Assembly (NCBI GenBank): GCA_030762175.1
Contig: CM060831.1
Coordinates: 136,150,001 to 136,214,000 of the forward strand
Source: Metallyticus violacea
Taxonomy: Eukaryota > Arthropoda > Insecta > Mantodea > Metallyticidae
DNA length: 64,000 nt
Direction: 5' to 3'
Under the pieces are notes generated by a model that saw nothing but the letters and a program-made list of their open reading frames with translations, ran no database searches and was not told the origin of the DNA. The position numbers and the translations under genes were made by a program. Each line of letters begins with the position of its first letter. Positions within the stretch are counted from its first letter, which is position 1. Below are positions 32,641 to 44,696 of this stretch, in pieces.

Positions 32641-35016
32641 GGCCGTCGCCCGATTTCCAACCAACTAGACCTCGGCCTTGTCTATTCGCAATCTCACAGT
32701 ATATCGGGCGTTCTACAACTGTGAATAATTAAACCATACCTTTATTTTATTTTTAAGCTCTAACGAGTATTAATAATTCAAAGTGGATTCATTTGCCTTC
32801 CTGATATCATCCGGTAAATTACCATTCATTTCAAAAACTCTCTTTCCGAAATTACCTATTTCAGTTCATCTATGATGTGACGATTATAAAACATTTTAGT
32901 CTCAATTTTGACAGTTCTTCGCACGCAATAAGATCTGGGCAACACGATGCCATAACTCTCTAGAAAAAATACTATTATAAAAATCTGTCTTAGGGCTTCC
33001 GAAGAATCACGGGCAATGACGGATGTTGATGAAAATATTTATGTAATCATTATCGGATAATGATTAAAAATTGTGCAAGCATTTGACTATACAGTACATT
33101 GGAAGCTTAATATAGAATCTATTAGTGCGTAGCTGTTACGGCATATCACAATATTAATTTCAATTTTATGAATTTAGTAACTCTGGTACCTATGTTGTGA
33201 TATATTTATTTTATAAGGTATACGGAACATTTTTGATAAACGCGCAAACATTTCTCTAGATTATATTTTGCATCTGTTAGATCACGTCGTTTTCGGTGAG
33301 GAATTGAGAGTATTTTTTTTTACAGTACCTCTACATGGAACCAACCAGAACAGCAGAAAATTTCTGTACAAATTGCCTAAAGCCTACTCTTCTTACAAGC
33401 GTCACAGGAAAATGTTCTTTGTAGCACATGAAAGTAGATCGTACATTGAAGTTAATGTTCGAACAATAATAAATGAAAAATAAAAGAAAAAGAGACTGCG
33501 ATGTAGTAGATGAACAGCACGTGGAACAGAAAATGCCTACAGACTCCGTCCCTCCTTTGGTCTGATTGTTTAAGTGGTATGCAGATATTCTGAACTGCCA
33601 TATGAATAATTCCATGGCCTTCATGATGGCCGGAGGTAAAACGAGCAATGGCCAAACCCAACTTCCACCAACAATAGATATTATCGTTATTTTTACATGC
33701 AGTAAATCATACATTATATTATCGTAATACACATTATCATACCTGGGGAAAGGTTGATAAGAAATTCGGGCTGTAGCAATTATTGAAAACAAATGCAAGA
33801 AAGACAGGTTAGTTCAGTGTTTGTATCTGATCAAGACCTAAACAGGGCAACTCCAAGTGATATTGCCAAGAGATGGAGCCAAGCGAACTGCGCTGTCTTA
33901 AAAATCCGCAAAGCAGCTACTTGATTAACTTTGTAACTTTAGTCCTAAACTTGAAACTTACTTCAATTCGGTTGTCACGTTTAATATTTTCTGCCAAAGT
34001 CAAGGTATTCAATTTAAATACGTTTGAACAATGCATTCTCTAAACATTGAGTATGTTTTTAAGCTGCTTTTAAGGTACACACTTTAAACCAAGGGAGTTT
34101 ACCTTGTCCTTCCAGCTATTAAATGAACTATAAGAACGTATCCATAAGGGAAGTAATAAAGGAAGGGGGGTCAAAAATCACATTTTTTGTTTTTCTACCA
34201 TTTTAATACTTGAAATTACTGTGTATTTTGATACGAGTTTGATTAATGCTTCTTGGTTGTAATAAATGTTAAATTATGTCACTGCAGAAGCCTCCTCTCT
34301 CTCTCTCAGTGAAAATTCTGTATCTCAAGAACTATTTGCTCTAGGAGATAGTGGTTTGTCTTGACTTATAGAAAAAATTATATTTCATAAATTGGTAGCG
34401 TTTGCTTCTATGACATCTTTCTTTGTTGTTTTACAATGTTGACGGTTTTAGCTGGCGTTTCCCTCAAAAGTTAATTTTTCTGTAAAAAATAACAACGTAA
34501 AATAATAAAATATTCGGGAAAAATAGGAAAAATAACCAAACAATTTAAAATAACTTATAATTTGCATCAAAGTCATGATATAATAGTGAAAATGGATCAG
34601 AATATTTTAATTATATACATATGTTTACTGTAAAAGTTTCATTTTGTTAGTTTTAACATTTTATGAGAAAATGGGGACGGAAGTTGGTAAATTTAACATT
34701 ACATATTCCCCTTAAAGGAATTTAGTAAGCCTGTGTCAGCAGTGTGGTAGCGCTGAGCTACCAATGCTTAGAATTGTTACATATTGTTTACTACTGCCTT
34801 TATGAACACTGTTAGCATACCCTTAATTTGTTAACACTACTCTCGTTGAACATTTTACCTGTATAAAATTTAGTTAAACTTTATGAAACTAATTAACGTA
34901 TTAATTTAATTAGTTAGACCCGTTACGAATTTGTTTCCCGACAGAGGGCAGAGGGACAAGTGATAAGCACATAGACTCCAATGCCATTAGACAGGGAACT
35001 AAGGTATTCCTTGGAC
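32641..35016. other. No recognised gene
   Basis: The longest open frame (155 codons, minus strand, 33,331-33,798) has no recognisable domain and overlaps a frame on the other strand. I consider it chance. AT-rich sequence with a short CT run near 34,300. Confidence 0.45.
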
Positions 35017-35210
35017 ATGAAATGACCGATAATTTTGTCCAGAGACTACTTTATTTTTCAAGCATGGAGTTCTGTAAATGAAATATATGGCACGGAACCC
35101 ACGGAAGATTTGTGTTCGAGAATGTTATGTCCTGAAAAATTTATGGCTTTGAACTCGCGAGCCTTGGGGAAGAGAGCTCGTTACCCCCAGACCACCGAAG
35201 CAGACAAGAT
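35017..35210 (-). repeat. SINE B copy, strongly diverged
   Basis: Blocks in the right order for a minus-strand SINE B: TGAAATGACCGATAATTTTG, CACGGAACCCACGG, GTCCTGAAAAATTTATGG, and a worn head with GAACTCGCGAGCCTTGGGG and CAGACCACCG. It is more diverged than the other copies, so probably an old insertion. Confidence 0.6.
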
Positions 35211-36788
35211 ATTCATTTAATGTACAAAGAATATTTTAATGTAAGAAATATAAACATAACATATTATTAAAATAATTTTTCTACCTTTATTTGTTTCCAA
35301 ATGGAGTTTACATACAACTTGAAAAATATTGAAAATGATATTCAAATTTTCATTAAAACAAACTCTTTCTTATTGCGCTGAAAATACGCATGTGGTCTAA
35401 TACAAAAGTAGTTAATATCAAAAGTTTGGACAACATAAAATCTTCCTCTAGTACAGTGAATAGTTTCAGAGAGATTGTGGACATTGAGTAAACTAAATGT
35501 AGTGCTAACTAGGTTTAAATAACTAACCAGGGTGCTCGATTAGATAGAGGGATGTATTTACAACCCCCAGAGACACATAAGACAAGACTCTTTGGTTACT
35601 TGAAATAAAATAATTTATCTCGAAACCGAACAGAGTTTATTCAAATGCATTTGACCCAAGATGGGTGCAAAAAACTTATCAATGCGAAAATAAATGGGCC
35701 CTCACAGAATACATTTATAAGTACTGAACAAGACAATAACATGTCAAACGAGGAAAACCTGGGCTAAAACCCATTTCCTCATCATATTAAAATTAGCTAA
35801 AAGTGAAAGTTCTGTAGTTCTGCTTTAATATTTAAAATAGTCAATGACGATATATTAACATTAGGACTAGAAAGGTGTAAGCAAGATAAGGGATTTTTAT
35901 TCGAAATAATTTAACTCACAAGCTTTCAGGCCGAAGTGTGGTCTACTCGCCGCTACATTAAAGACTGCCCCGGACTCTATAAAAGAAGTCTAAATCAGTG
36001 AGCGGAAAGAAATTAAATATAGCCAGACCAAAACAAGTGATCAATATATCGGTACAAGATTATAGATATTTCACAGAAATAAATCAATAGAGAGGAAAGC
36101 GTGCATATCAAACATGTATAGAGCTACAAGTGAATTGAAATACAGCATTTATTTTTAGAGATCCGCATAAAAATGCTATTAAATTAAACTTTATATATAA
36201 AGGTCCTTTTTTACAAACTAATTATTTATAATATTTGATCGAATGCTTAGACGTGCGTTGAATTAGTAAGTATGCTAGGAGGAAAACCTGCTGAATGTGG
36301 CCTGAGAAAGGTAACTTTCGAGTACGGGTAGAGATAATTTACGTTTTATTTTATTTCATGCAAAATTAAGCAAGACATTGAGTTATACAAAATGCTCTGC
36401 CCAGAACATAACTTAAAAATGAAAAATTAATTCAATGCCCCACTCATATAAATACACATTTAAAGTGTCAAACATCAAATCAATTTTCGAGCCAATGCAT
36501 TTTACAAAATCTCAGTTTTAAAAAATAATCAGTGTTATGTTGATTTACCAGTAATTTTACAGCACACAAATTCCTATTTTAGCTAAATAAACCAAGGACT
36601 TCAAAACAACATTATATCTTTACTATATAATGAATTTTGTTCTCGAAACTCCCTTGCCTGTCCCAACCAATAAGAACAAGATACAAGTAATAAACCTTCC
36701 TTGTGGATAGGAAGATGAGGATGGGAAAAGAAGTAGGTATAAGTAAAAATTGACAGGAACACGCGAAAGAACGGCGCAATATATATAT
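35211..36788. other. No recognised gene
   Basis: AT-rich, nothing assignable. Confidence 0.45.
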
Positions 36789-37484
36789 AACAATAACTAG
36801 ACAAGTGGAAAAGGATAAAACGCTAAGAAAAAGTCGTAGATTATAATTGCAGTATTTCGAACTACTAGAGTTCTATGGCAAGAAGACAAGTGAAGATCGT
36901 AAAAATAAATATTGAATATCGAAGGTAACGTTATGCATGGAAACAGATAAATTTAAACTTACTTATATTTTCAATTATTCCTTTATTTGCTACCTGTTCT
37001 TCCAAGAACGTCGTATATATGTTATCTTGTAAACTTTGCAAAGCGTTTTATATTTGTTTAACTTCTACTGTTGTTTCGCTACGCATGAACAATCATAGAC
37101 GTTCTGTTAAAACAAGTCTCCCTTGCCGTTGCTCAAGTTGTTTACAGATCACTTAATCTAACACTTATTGATTAACCTACACATAGATCTGATAGTTTAC
37201 TCAGAGATAGAGAAATGGCAGCAATATTTTTACATAAAGCGCGTATACCACCTGGTTTTCATCTTATATATATATATTTTTTTTTTTTTTACCTCTCACA
37301 CACTCTTGTTGCTTGTTTCATCTGCTTTTATTCATAACGTTACCTTCGATAATCAATATTTTTTTTTTACCACTTTCAGTTGTCTTTTTGCCATAGAAGA
37401 ATTCAAGCAGTTCGAAATATTGCAATTAATTTGAGACTTTTTCTTAGCGTTTTATCCTTTTCTGCTTTTCTAGTTAATTGTTAT
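36789..37484. repeat. Long inverted repeat (about 162-bp arms)
   Basis: The arm at 36,789-36,950 pairs with the arm at 37,321-37,484. Matching blocks include AAGGATAAAACGCTAAGAAA against TTTCTTAGCGTTTTATCCTT, ATTTCGAACT, and ATCGAAGGTAACGTTATG against CATAACGTTACCTTCGAT. The loop of about 370 bp contains an A/T microsatellite and T-run near 37,265-37,290. No terminal duplications or coding content were found. Confidence 0.78.
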
Positions 37485-37923
37485 TTTAGTTAGTTATACT
37501 GTTAATAGCTTACATTATTTTTCATATATATAGAATTATTCATCTAAAACTACAACCGTGAATATTTCTGAAACGAAGGGTGCTATTGATTCGCTATTTT
37601 CACCGAAATAAAACCCAACTATTGATTCATCAGTATGGCCCATCAAAAGATTCGAACAATTATTGAATACCTGTTTCTAGCTCAAAGCGACAATTTTTCA
37701 AATGGTATAATTCTGATATACTTAAAATTTTTATATGATTTTTATGTACCATTCTAGGCCAAGAGAAATCGTCCCGTCATAATAGAACTCGGACTTTCAG
37801 GTCTTTTATACACAATTCCCATGATCATTATTTAAAAAGCAATGCCTTCTCTCTATATAGCCAGGCAAAAATATAATAAGTTCTCTAATTGTAGACAAAA
37901 TAATATAAATTAAGATGATAAAA
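37485..37923. other. No recognised gene
   Basis: Nothing assignable between the inverted repeat and the transposon starting at 37,926. Confidence 0.45.
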
Positions 37924-37925
37924 TA

Positions 37926-38646
37926 CAGAGGGTGCCAAAAATGTGTACACAATTCAAGCAAAAAAAAAAAAAATGTGTTAACATAACAAAACTGGATTCA
38001 CACAAACACAAAATGCTAAGCACTAGTCATCTTAGACTTTTACAGTTAAAACAGTTGCTCAAAATGCGTCGATACACTTCTGAGTACATTGAACTACTGA
38101 TTGAGCAAGTTTGCGAAAGTGTCCTCAGCGATTGCAGCACACGCCGTTTCAATTTCTTCCCGAAGTGCTGCCAGTGTGAACACCCTGTACCACGAGTCTC
38201 AAACCTGTCTCTAATGCGTTCAATTGTTACTCGCGTTGGCGGTTGTTCTGTAAACACGTCTCCTTTGCCTTTGAACTTCAACAACATTCTCAGATTTCCG
38301 TATTGGTATTCACTTCAAAATTACTTTCCGCTGTTCAAACGATAATCTTGGCTCCATTTGTTGTAGCAACGCTTGCCTAACGTAATGTGAATCACATCTG
38401 TTTACAGAATATCGTATGATAATCTTGGCTTCATTTGTTCATTGTTGATTTACGTTAATTTTGATTTCATTTGTTCATTGTTGATTTACCTGTTACTTAG
38501 TAACGCTATCATAATGTATGTGAGGCACATCTGTTTACAGAACATCATACTACACATTACTGTTGTTTTTAGGTCCAACTCTGAAATATATTAAATATAT
38601 TAATATATCTACTGTGAAAGTGTGTATACATTTTTGACACCCTCGG
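37926..38646 (-). mobile_element. IS630/Tc1-type element, both ends present, internally deleted
   Basis: The left end is CAGAGGGTGCCAAAAATGTG and the right end GTATACATTTTTGACACCCT followed by CGG. TA lies on both sides (37,924-37,925 and 38,647-38,648). Length 721 bp against the ~1.3 kb expected for a full copy. It carries only the two ends of the transposase frame. A roughly 130-bp segment at the right (CTTGGCTTCATTTGTTCATT...) contains short internal duplications. Confidence 0.9.
38046..38356 (-). pseudogene. Transposase remnant: N-terminus joined to C-terminus
   Basis: Starts near 38,356 with the same N-terminal frame as at 21,486. It includes PPTRVTIERIRDRFETRGTG (helix-turn-helix region) and then jumps near 38,180 to the C-terminal region that elsewhere reads EEIETACAAIAEDTFAN. 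It ends EQLF stop at 38,046-38,048. The catalytic core is absent. The deletion junction differs from that at 21.3 kb (there the join follows KGRSGQTGS), so the two deletions look independent. Confidence 0.82.
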
Positions 38647-38648
38647 TA

Positions 38649-40239
38649 TAATAGGCTAACATGCTTTCCGTCGCTAGTGAGGTTGCCAGGCGCTCTCTAT
38701 ATCTGCAGGATATAGTTCGCTCACCGAATAATTAGATGATTTACGGAATAAGTATATCATCTCGGAATATTTCGCGAAATTGAGGAGATCTAGCGCGAAT
38801 ATTAAAAGAGGAAAGGAAGTAGATAAAGTTTCGTGTCTTTGCAGAGAAAATATTATAGGACATCTCTACACGACCCTGGAGTCTTTTTAATGGTTATTAT
38901 AAAAACCAAGAACGGCACATTTGTTAGTAGTAAAACTTTTTCTTAAAGGCTTAAAATAAATCATGGTAGTTTCAACTGATTGACACACAAGTCAGGCAGA
39001 GCTGATACAAGTACATTTTTAAACAACTCCTTTATCGAAATGTAGATCTCTAAGCTTATTTTACTTTCTAATAAATGAAATATCCATCTTTTGTTTAGCA
39101 GCGTTCTATCTATGACAACATTTGTGGCGTTAGTGGACAAGAGTTATTGATCATATGAATTTTATTGGGCATTAAAATATAATTCAATAACATATCAAGC
39201 TTTTGCTTTTCTGATAGATGCAATATTATTTATTTTATCGATTAATGCGAAAGAAATGTTTGTTGTGCGACACGTTTTAACGTAGTTTATCTTTTGTTTT
39301 TCTTTCTGTCATTTAAAATGCTAAACTAAACATATTAATTCCCATCATGTATAATTTATTAACATAATATGCGCGATTTAGAGGTTCGCATTTATATCCG
39401 CAGGTCTTAATTTAAATTGGAGATGTACATAAATAAATTCAGAGATTACAACACAACAAATATTGATTTACCAGAATAGTTTGCGACCCACAGCCATCCA
39501 GGAGTACGTGTGATTAATAAAAAAATACCGTATCTGACACAGCTGAATAATAATAACTAGTCTTTAGAACACTCTTTAAAAACATTTGTTATTAAAGAGT
39601 AATATATCAAAGGGATTTCTGAAGTAAGTATTTTGGCAAGCAAATGACAAATTATATACAAATTATTTTAGTACTCACGGGGAATATTGGACTCTTTATC
39701 AATGTGACAAAACCGTACATTAATTGCTTGCAAATGAAATTCATACGCTCTTTAAGTGCAGGTAAGTAAGAGAGACAAATGGTACTGACGATTCTGAAAA
39801 AAAGAAATTGCAAATTAGATTCTAAGCTGTCATCCAAAATACAATCAACGTGTTCTCTGGATGCCAGAGAATTTTAAGGTTGTAATGAAATATAAAATGC
39901 TGGTAGTATATGGAAATAAAACGGGGATCTAATGAATATCTGAAATAAATGCAGTGAAATCTGTCCATTTTGGAAGCTGCCATTCCTTAATATAGTCCAT
40001 TTTGAAAAATGTTATTGGTACCGGCGAAATCCATAATTAGTGTAATTTTTTTTTAATAAAACGAACTTGGAAACGGAATAGTGTTCTAGTGCTTGTAATA
40101 GTTGAAATAAAGTATATTATGAAACAGTGTGTAGTATAAAGTATAAAGTACACAACAATATGTAAGATTCACCGTCAAAAAGACGGATTTATTTGCAACA
40201 GTCTACAAATGCACTTTGGGTTTTTAGTCAAATATTGAG
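38649..40239. other. No recognised gene
   Basis: AT-rich, nothing assignable. Confidence 0.45.
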
Positions 40240-40480
40240 TCGGGTTCAATAGAGCAAGGGTCGACGCATTTTTTCGGGCGTAAAAATCCTAAGTATGCTT
40301 CCTTCATAAGGGAAGTAAAGCCGTGGGTCCCGTGTCGTACATTTACGGCACGAAAAAGAACCTCAAGCCTGAAAGCGAGGCCTCTGAGCAAAATTTGTCG
40401 GCCATTTCACGCCCTGCGTTGAATGGGACGCTGATGACCTGAGATGTTAAAGAGCGTCCTTAAATAAATTAAATTAAATC
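40240..40480 (+). repeat. SINE B copy, 5'-truncated near the B box
   Basis: It starts in a worn B box (CGGGTTCAATAGAGC) and continues with TTTTTTCGGGCGTAAAAATC, CGTGGGTCCCGTGTCG, CCTCTGAGCAAAATTTGTCG and GATGTTAAAGAGCGTCC, then an AAATTAAATTAAATC tail. Confidence 0.9.
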
Positions 40481-40924
40481 AAAACTGTATTAACTATGCA
40501 GAAGGGTCCTTTCAGTGAATTTCCTTACATCAGCAAGCAAAGCACAGGACAGCGATTTTTCTTGTCAACTATTTACACTGTTATAAAGTGATAAAGAGAC
40601 AGTTGTCGATATAAAATATAAGGAGAAATACAGCGTATTAGAATTATGCCTAAGTTTAATTGTAGAACAAACTCAGATGTACGACACTTTGAATAATGAA
40701 AATTGCTTCATGAGTGACTTGCGGGTAATAATGGCGACATCAAAATAAAACTGAAAATTACAGGCTTAGAAGAAATAAATCTGGCCCGTCGGAAGATCAT
40801 GACGATTTTCTAACCTATTCTGTAGGCCATCGAGTTCGTGAAAAAACTGAATATTGCGGAATTCAAGGCATTTCATGAAGGGCTAGAAAATGTCAGAAAC
40901 AGGCACAAATTTTGTGCATTATTA

Positions 40925-41202
40925 ATTTTTTTATTTCCGGATGCTCTTTATCATCTCAGGTCATCAGCGTCCTATTCAATTCAGGGCGTGAAACGGTCGA
41001 TCAATTTTGTTCAGAGGCCTCTTCTTTTAGGCTTGAGGTTCTTTACCGTACCGCACGGGACCCATGGCTTTACTTCCCTTCCGGAAAAAGCCATACATAG
41101 GATTTATAGGTCCGAAAAAATTCATCAGTCCTGGCCGGGATCGAATCCGCGATCTTGGGTTTAGGAGGCAAGTGTGGTTACCACTACACCACCGGGACCG
41201 AC
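40925..41202 (-). repeat. SINE B copy, full length
   Basis: The 3' end is at left (TTATTTCCGGATGCTCTTTA); the head at right keeps both boxes (GGGATCGAATCCGCGATC and TGGTTACCACTACACCACC). A deletion of about 13 bp removes part of the TTTACGGCACG block. No target duplication found. Confidence 0.9.
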
Positions 41203-41539
41203 GTATTGTCTGTAATCACACCTAAGGATTAATAGGAAGAACTGAAAACATTAGAAGGAAATTTTACTAAGCGATGTATACAGCAAGAAGTTTCGCTTTT
41301 AGAGCACTAGCTGCAAAATCGTCTCTCTTTGTACGGAGGATACTTTATAGGTGTTAAGATGCCAAAAGAAAGCACCATTGTCTTTGTTTAAAATACTGTA
41401 CAGTATAACTGAATAACACGGGGACCTTTCTGGAATGGAAAACGAATTGTAACCAAATCAATTTTATCAGTCTCATATTGAAAAGGTCTCACTGTATCAG
41501 TTTAATAAAGACCATCCTTTATCGTCATTGGTTGGATTG

Positions 41540-42225
41540 GTTTGGAATGTTAGGGACAGAGAATGATATGGGGACACCTCTGAGAGGAAGGTATGAGGTG
41601 ACACAGAGGTGAGACATAGATGTAGACGGGGTCCCTTACAGAGTTTCCAGATAGTACACCCACACTGACGGAGCCTTCCCTACAAGAATTCGAGCCGCTT
41701 CCATGCTGGACGCCGAGGTAAAACTTTTCTAAGGCGCAAGTTACCGTCACACCGTATTCAGCACCATCCTTTTCGCTTGGTATTTCGACGAAATATTCAA
41801 GGAAAGGAAAGATCCATTCCAATATTTACCTAAGCGACCACAGGAAATCACGAAAAAAAAAAAATCGATCCTGGTGGCCTAGTGATAACCGCACTTTCCT
41901 CGTAAACCCAAGATCGCGATTTATATCTCGGCTAGGCTCGATGGATTATTTCGGGCATAAAAATCTTAATGTATGGCTTCCTTCGGAAGGAAAGTAAAGC
42001 CATATGTCTCCTGTGGTAGATTTACGGCAGGTAAAAGAATCTTTAAGCCTGAAAGAGGAGGCCTCTGAGAAAAATTTGTCCTCCGTTTCACGTCCAGAAT
42101 TGAATGGGACTCTGATGACCTGGGATGTTAAAGAGCGTCTGTAAATAAACGAAATCAACGAATCGACGACAAAGCCCAGTCAGAATGGCCGGCCCAAGGA
42201 ATTTGAATCCGAGACTATTATCCTG
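41540..42225 (-). repeat. SINE-like family C copy interrupted by SINE B
   Basis: The left part, 41,540-41,860, aligns in inverse orientation with family C: TTACCTAAGCGACCACAGG, ATCACGAAAAA, GGCGCAAGTTACCGTCACA. After the SINE B (41,865-42,155) it resumes at about 42,172 with CCCAGTCAGAATGGCCGGCC, the next block of family C. The head side reaches about 42,215 with GAATTTGAATCCGAG, a B-box-like sequence. Confidence 0.68.
41865..42155 (+). repeat. SINE B copy inside SINE C
   Basis: Near full length: GATCCTGGTGGCCTAGTGAT (A-box side), a worn B box, TTTCGGGCATAAAAATC, CTTCCTTCGGAAGGAAAGTA and TTAAAGAGCGTCTGTAAATA. It is flanked by approximate repeats, AATCACGAAAA at left and AATCGACGACAAA at right, a possible diverged target duplication. 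Confidence 0.85.
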
Positions 42226-42286
42226 ATGTACTTCCTTTGATCAATGCAATGTAGGTGATACCCATTAATTTTTGTAATACTGTATG

Positions 42287-42432
42287 CACTACTGAAGCAT
42301 CTCAGGCGGTGGCCATAATACTTGAGATGAAATGAAATGATAAATTTGTAAAGGATATTTTTGAGGGGAAGGAAGCTTCCAGACGTAAGTTGGCAATGGC
42401 GAGGGATGAGGGAAAGCTGGAAGAAACCAGAA
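42287..42432 (-). repeat. SINE A copy, truncated and diverged
   Basis: It shows TGCACTACTGAAGCATCTCA (3' part), GATGAAATGAAATGATAAAT, GGAAGGAAGCTTCCAGACGT and a shortened GGGAAAGCTGGAAGAAACC. The tRNA-like head is missing. Confidence 0.7.
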
Positions 42433-44379
42433 ATCGTTCATTGTCACCCAGAAGAAATTGTAGATGTCAAGCTGCTCGTAGAACTCTCGTTTTACCGCAT
42501 GTGCAACCGTTATGCCTGTATCAAAGGCACCGGGTTAGTGATTTATACAAAGTAGGGTCACCACTAAATTTTCTATGCAAAGTCTAGCAATACCTGACCC
42601 AGACATTTTACGAATTTAACAAGGGAGCAGCTTTAAACTTGAGCTTTCTTAAAGACACATTTCTAGGTATCGTCATCATCAGAATTTGCTTGTATCTTTG
42701 TTTTTCAAATGTTCCTTTTCACGTGAATGCTTTACAAAATGATGGAGGGGAACAGTGAATGAAAATAATGTAAATAGAACTATATTATTTTAAATAAGGA
42801 ATAACTGAGTTAGAGTGTAGGATTTGCATGTAAAATATTCTGATGAAAAATAAATTTCATGGAACTCATTTCATAAAATATGTGCTAATACACATGCTAT
42901 TATCTAATTTTAATAAATTTTCAGTAATTTCTTTGCATATTAATACAATTTAATTACCTTTTGCAACAAACTTTATCCTTTTGTATTAATTTTTTGTTTT
43001 TCGTTCTGTTATTATTTTAATCACATTCACTTTTGTATTATTCTACACTTTGTTTTATTATTAGCACAAACAAAATGAATTTCAAAAGAACAAAATCCTT
43101 GAATAAACTTTCATACTAAATCCTCATTTATGCCCACCCACAAAATAAAAATGCAACGCAATCTTTCATGCTGAAAATAAATAGGAAATTGATAATTACT
43201 TATTAATTTATATTCTATTTTTAATTTTTAACTGTGTAATATTTATTGACGCAGCATTTATTTTGAAAACGAAGATGATTAATTTACTTTTTTATATTTA
43301 AGTATCAATGCATTAATATTTAAATACATATTGCCTATTTAAAGATATATTAAATACTAAACATTTAAATTCTTTACAGTCTGAGCTTAAACATGTGATA
43401 TTTTACCCTGATACATTTCGGGCATATAGTGGCAATGTTTTCATTTGCATTTACAGAATTTGCGCAATATTGAGTTTATTGATCATAAATTTATCATAGT
43501 ACATGAATACTTGAAAGTTGACTATGATCACGCAGTGATTGTAAAACAGAAAAGGAAGAAAAACATAAAACGTTTTATTTCCTCTTCAGTATGAACTATT
43601 AACTTGAACACAAGTTGGAAGATGGTGCTTCATTTAATTAGAGGCATACAGTTATCACTGAAACCTATCGCTGAAAGACCTGTCTCCATAAGCACAGGGT
43701 AGAAGAAATATTTATCTTTACTTCCACTATAATCTACATTGTTCCACAAATTTTATCTGGATCTGCCTATATAGAGAATATTTGTGATATTTATCTATAT
43801 TGAACATTGATTTGCCAATTTTTAAAATAGTGGTAAGTTTTTAGTGTTTCTAGCCAGTGAAAAAGGTGGGGATCTAATAATTATTACTGTTTTTTACAAT
43901 ATATAAATGATGCAAAAATAACACAAAAGCCAAGAGTTGTGTATGTACAAAACAACTTAAGTCAAGTATTTCCTTCTACGTTAATATCTTTGTGTAAATT
44001 GAATATTGTATCCTAAGTGGTTGCCCTTTCGATGTTAAGTAAAATTATTTTGTCAATGCGTTTTAATCTATTGAAAATAATAAAATATATGCTTCTTATG
44101 GAAATTTTATCATTAAGTGCTTTTCCTCAGCGGCCAGTTCCTTGTGTCGAACCGGTATTCTGAATTGAGAGGACAGACGTAACTTCATTGACAGTCAGTA
44201 GTTACTTCGTGAATGAAGATTCCAAGCTCGTGGGTTGAAATCTTCCATTAGATTTTACAGATTGACAGATTACTTTTTTTTGGTACAATTTTGAACATCT
44301 TTTTCAATATATAAACAATAGAATAGGTTGCATTTTATGGAGTTTTTAAACATTTTATCATAAAAATATACCTGTCATT
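42433..44379. other. No recognised gene
   Basis: Very AT-rich (especially 42,840-43,400). No coding, RNA or repeat assignment. Confidence 0.5.
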
Positions 44380-44389
44380 TAGTTGCATG

Positions 44390-44686
44390 TCGGTCCTGGT
44401 GGGGTAGTGGTTACCATACTTGCCTCCTACACCCAAAATCGCGGGTTCGAACCCGGCCAGGACCGATGGATTTTTTCGGGCGTAAAAATCCTAAGTACGG
44501 CTTGCTTCGGAAGGGAAGTAAAGCCATGGATCCCATGCCGTACATTTACGGCACAAAAAGAACCTCAAGCCTGAAAGAAGAGGCATCTGAGCAAAATTTG
44601 TCGGCCGTTTCACGCCCTGAATTGCATGGGACGCTGATGACCTGAGATGTTAAAGAGCGTCCATAAATAAATCAATCAAAAAAAAA
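44390..44686 (+). repeat. SINE B reference copy with 10-bp target duplication
   Basis: The best-preserved copy, 297 bp. Head TCGGTCCTGGTGGGGTAGTG (A box around TAGTGGTTACCAT), B box GGGTTCGAACCCGGCCAGGA, body TTTTTTCGGGCGTAAAAATC and CCTCAAGCCTGAAAGAAGAG, 3' end TTAAAGAGCGTCCATAAATA plus ATCAATC and an A-run. The perfect duplication TAGTTGCATG lies at 44,380-44,389 and 44,687-44,696. The head resembles Gly/Asp/Glu-type tRNA (T-A-G-T-G-G-T-T-A). This copy is the best basis for a consensus. Confidence 0.96.
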
Positions 44687-44696
44687 TAGTTGCATG

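Noticed and set aside
33331..33798. Longest ordinary ORF outside elements, 155 codons, minus strand
   Set aside because: No motif, overlapping open frames on both strands, AT-rich composition; not called as a gene.
44390..44465. Genuine tRNA gene at the SINE B head
   Set aside because: It has A and B boxes, but the acceptor stem does not close and the sequence continues into the SINE body seen at many loci.
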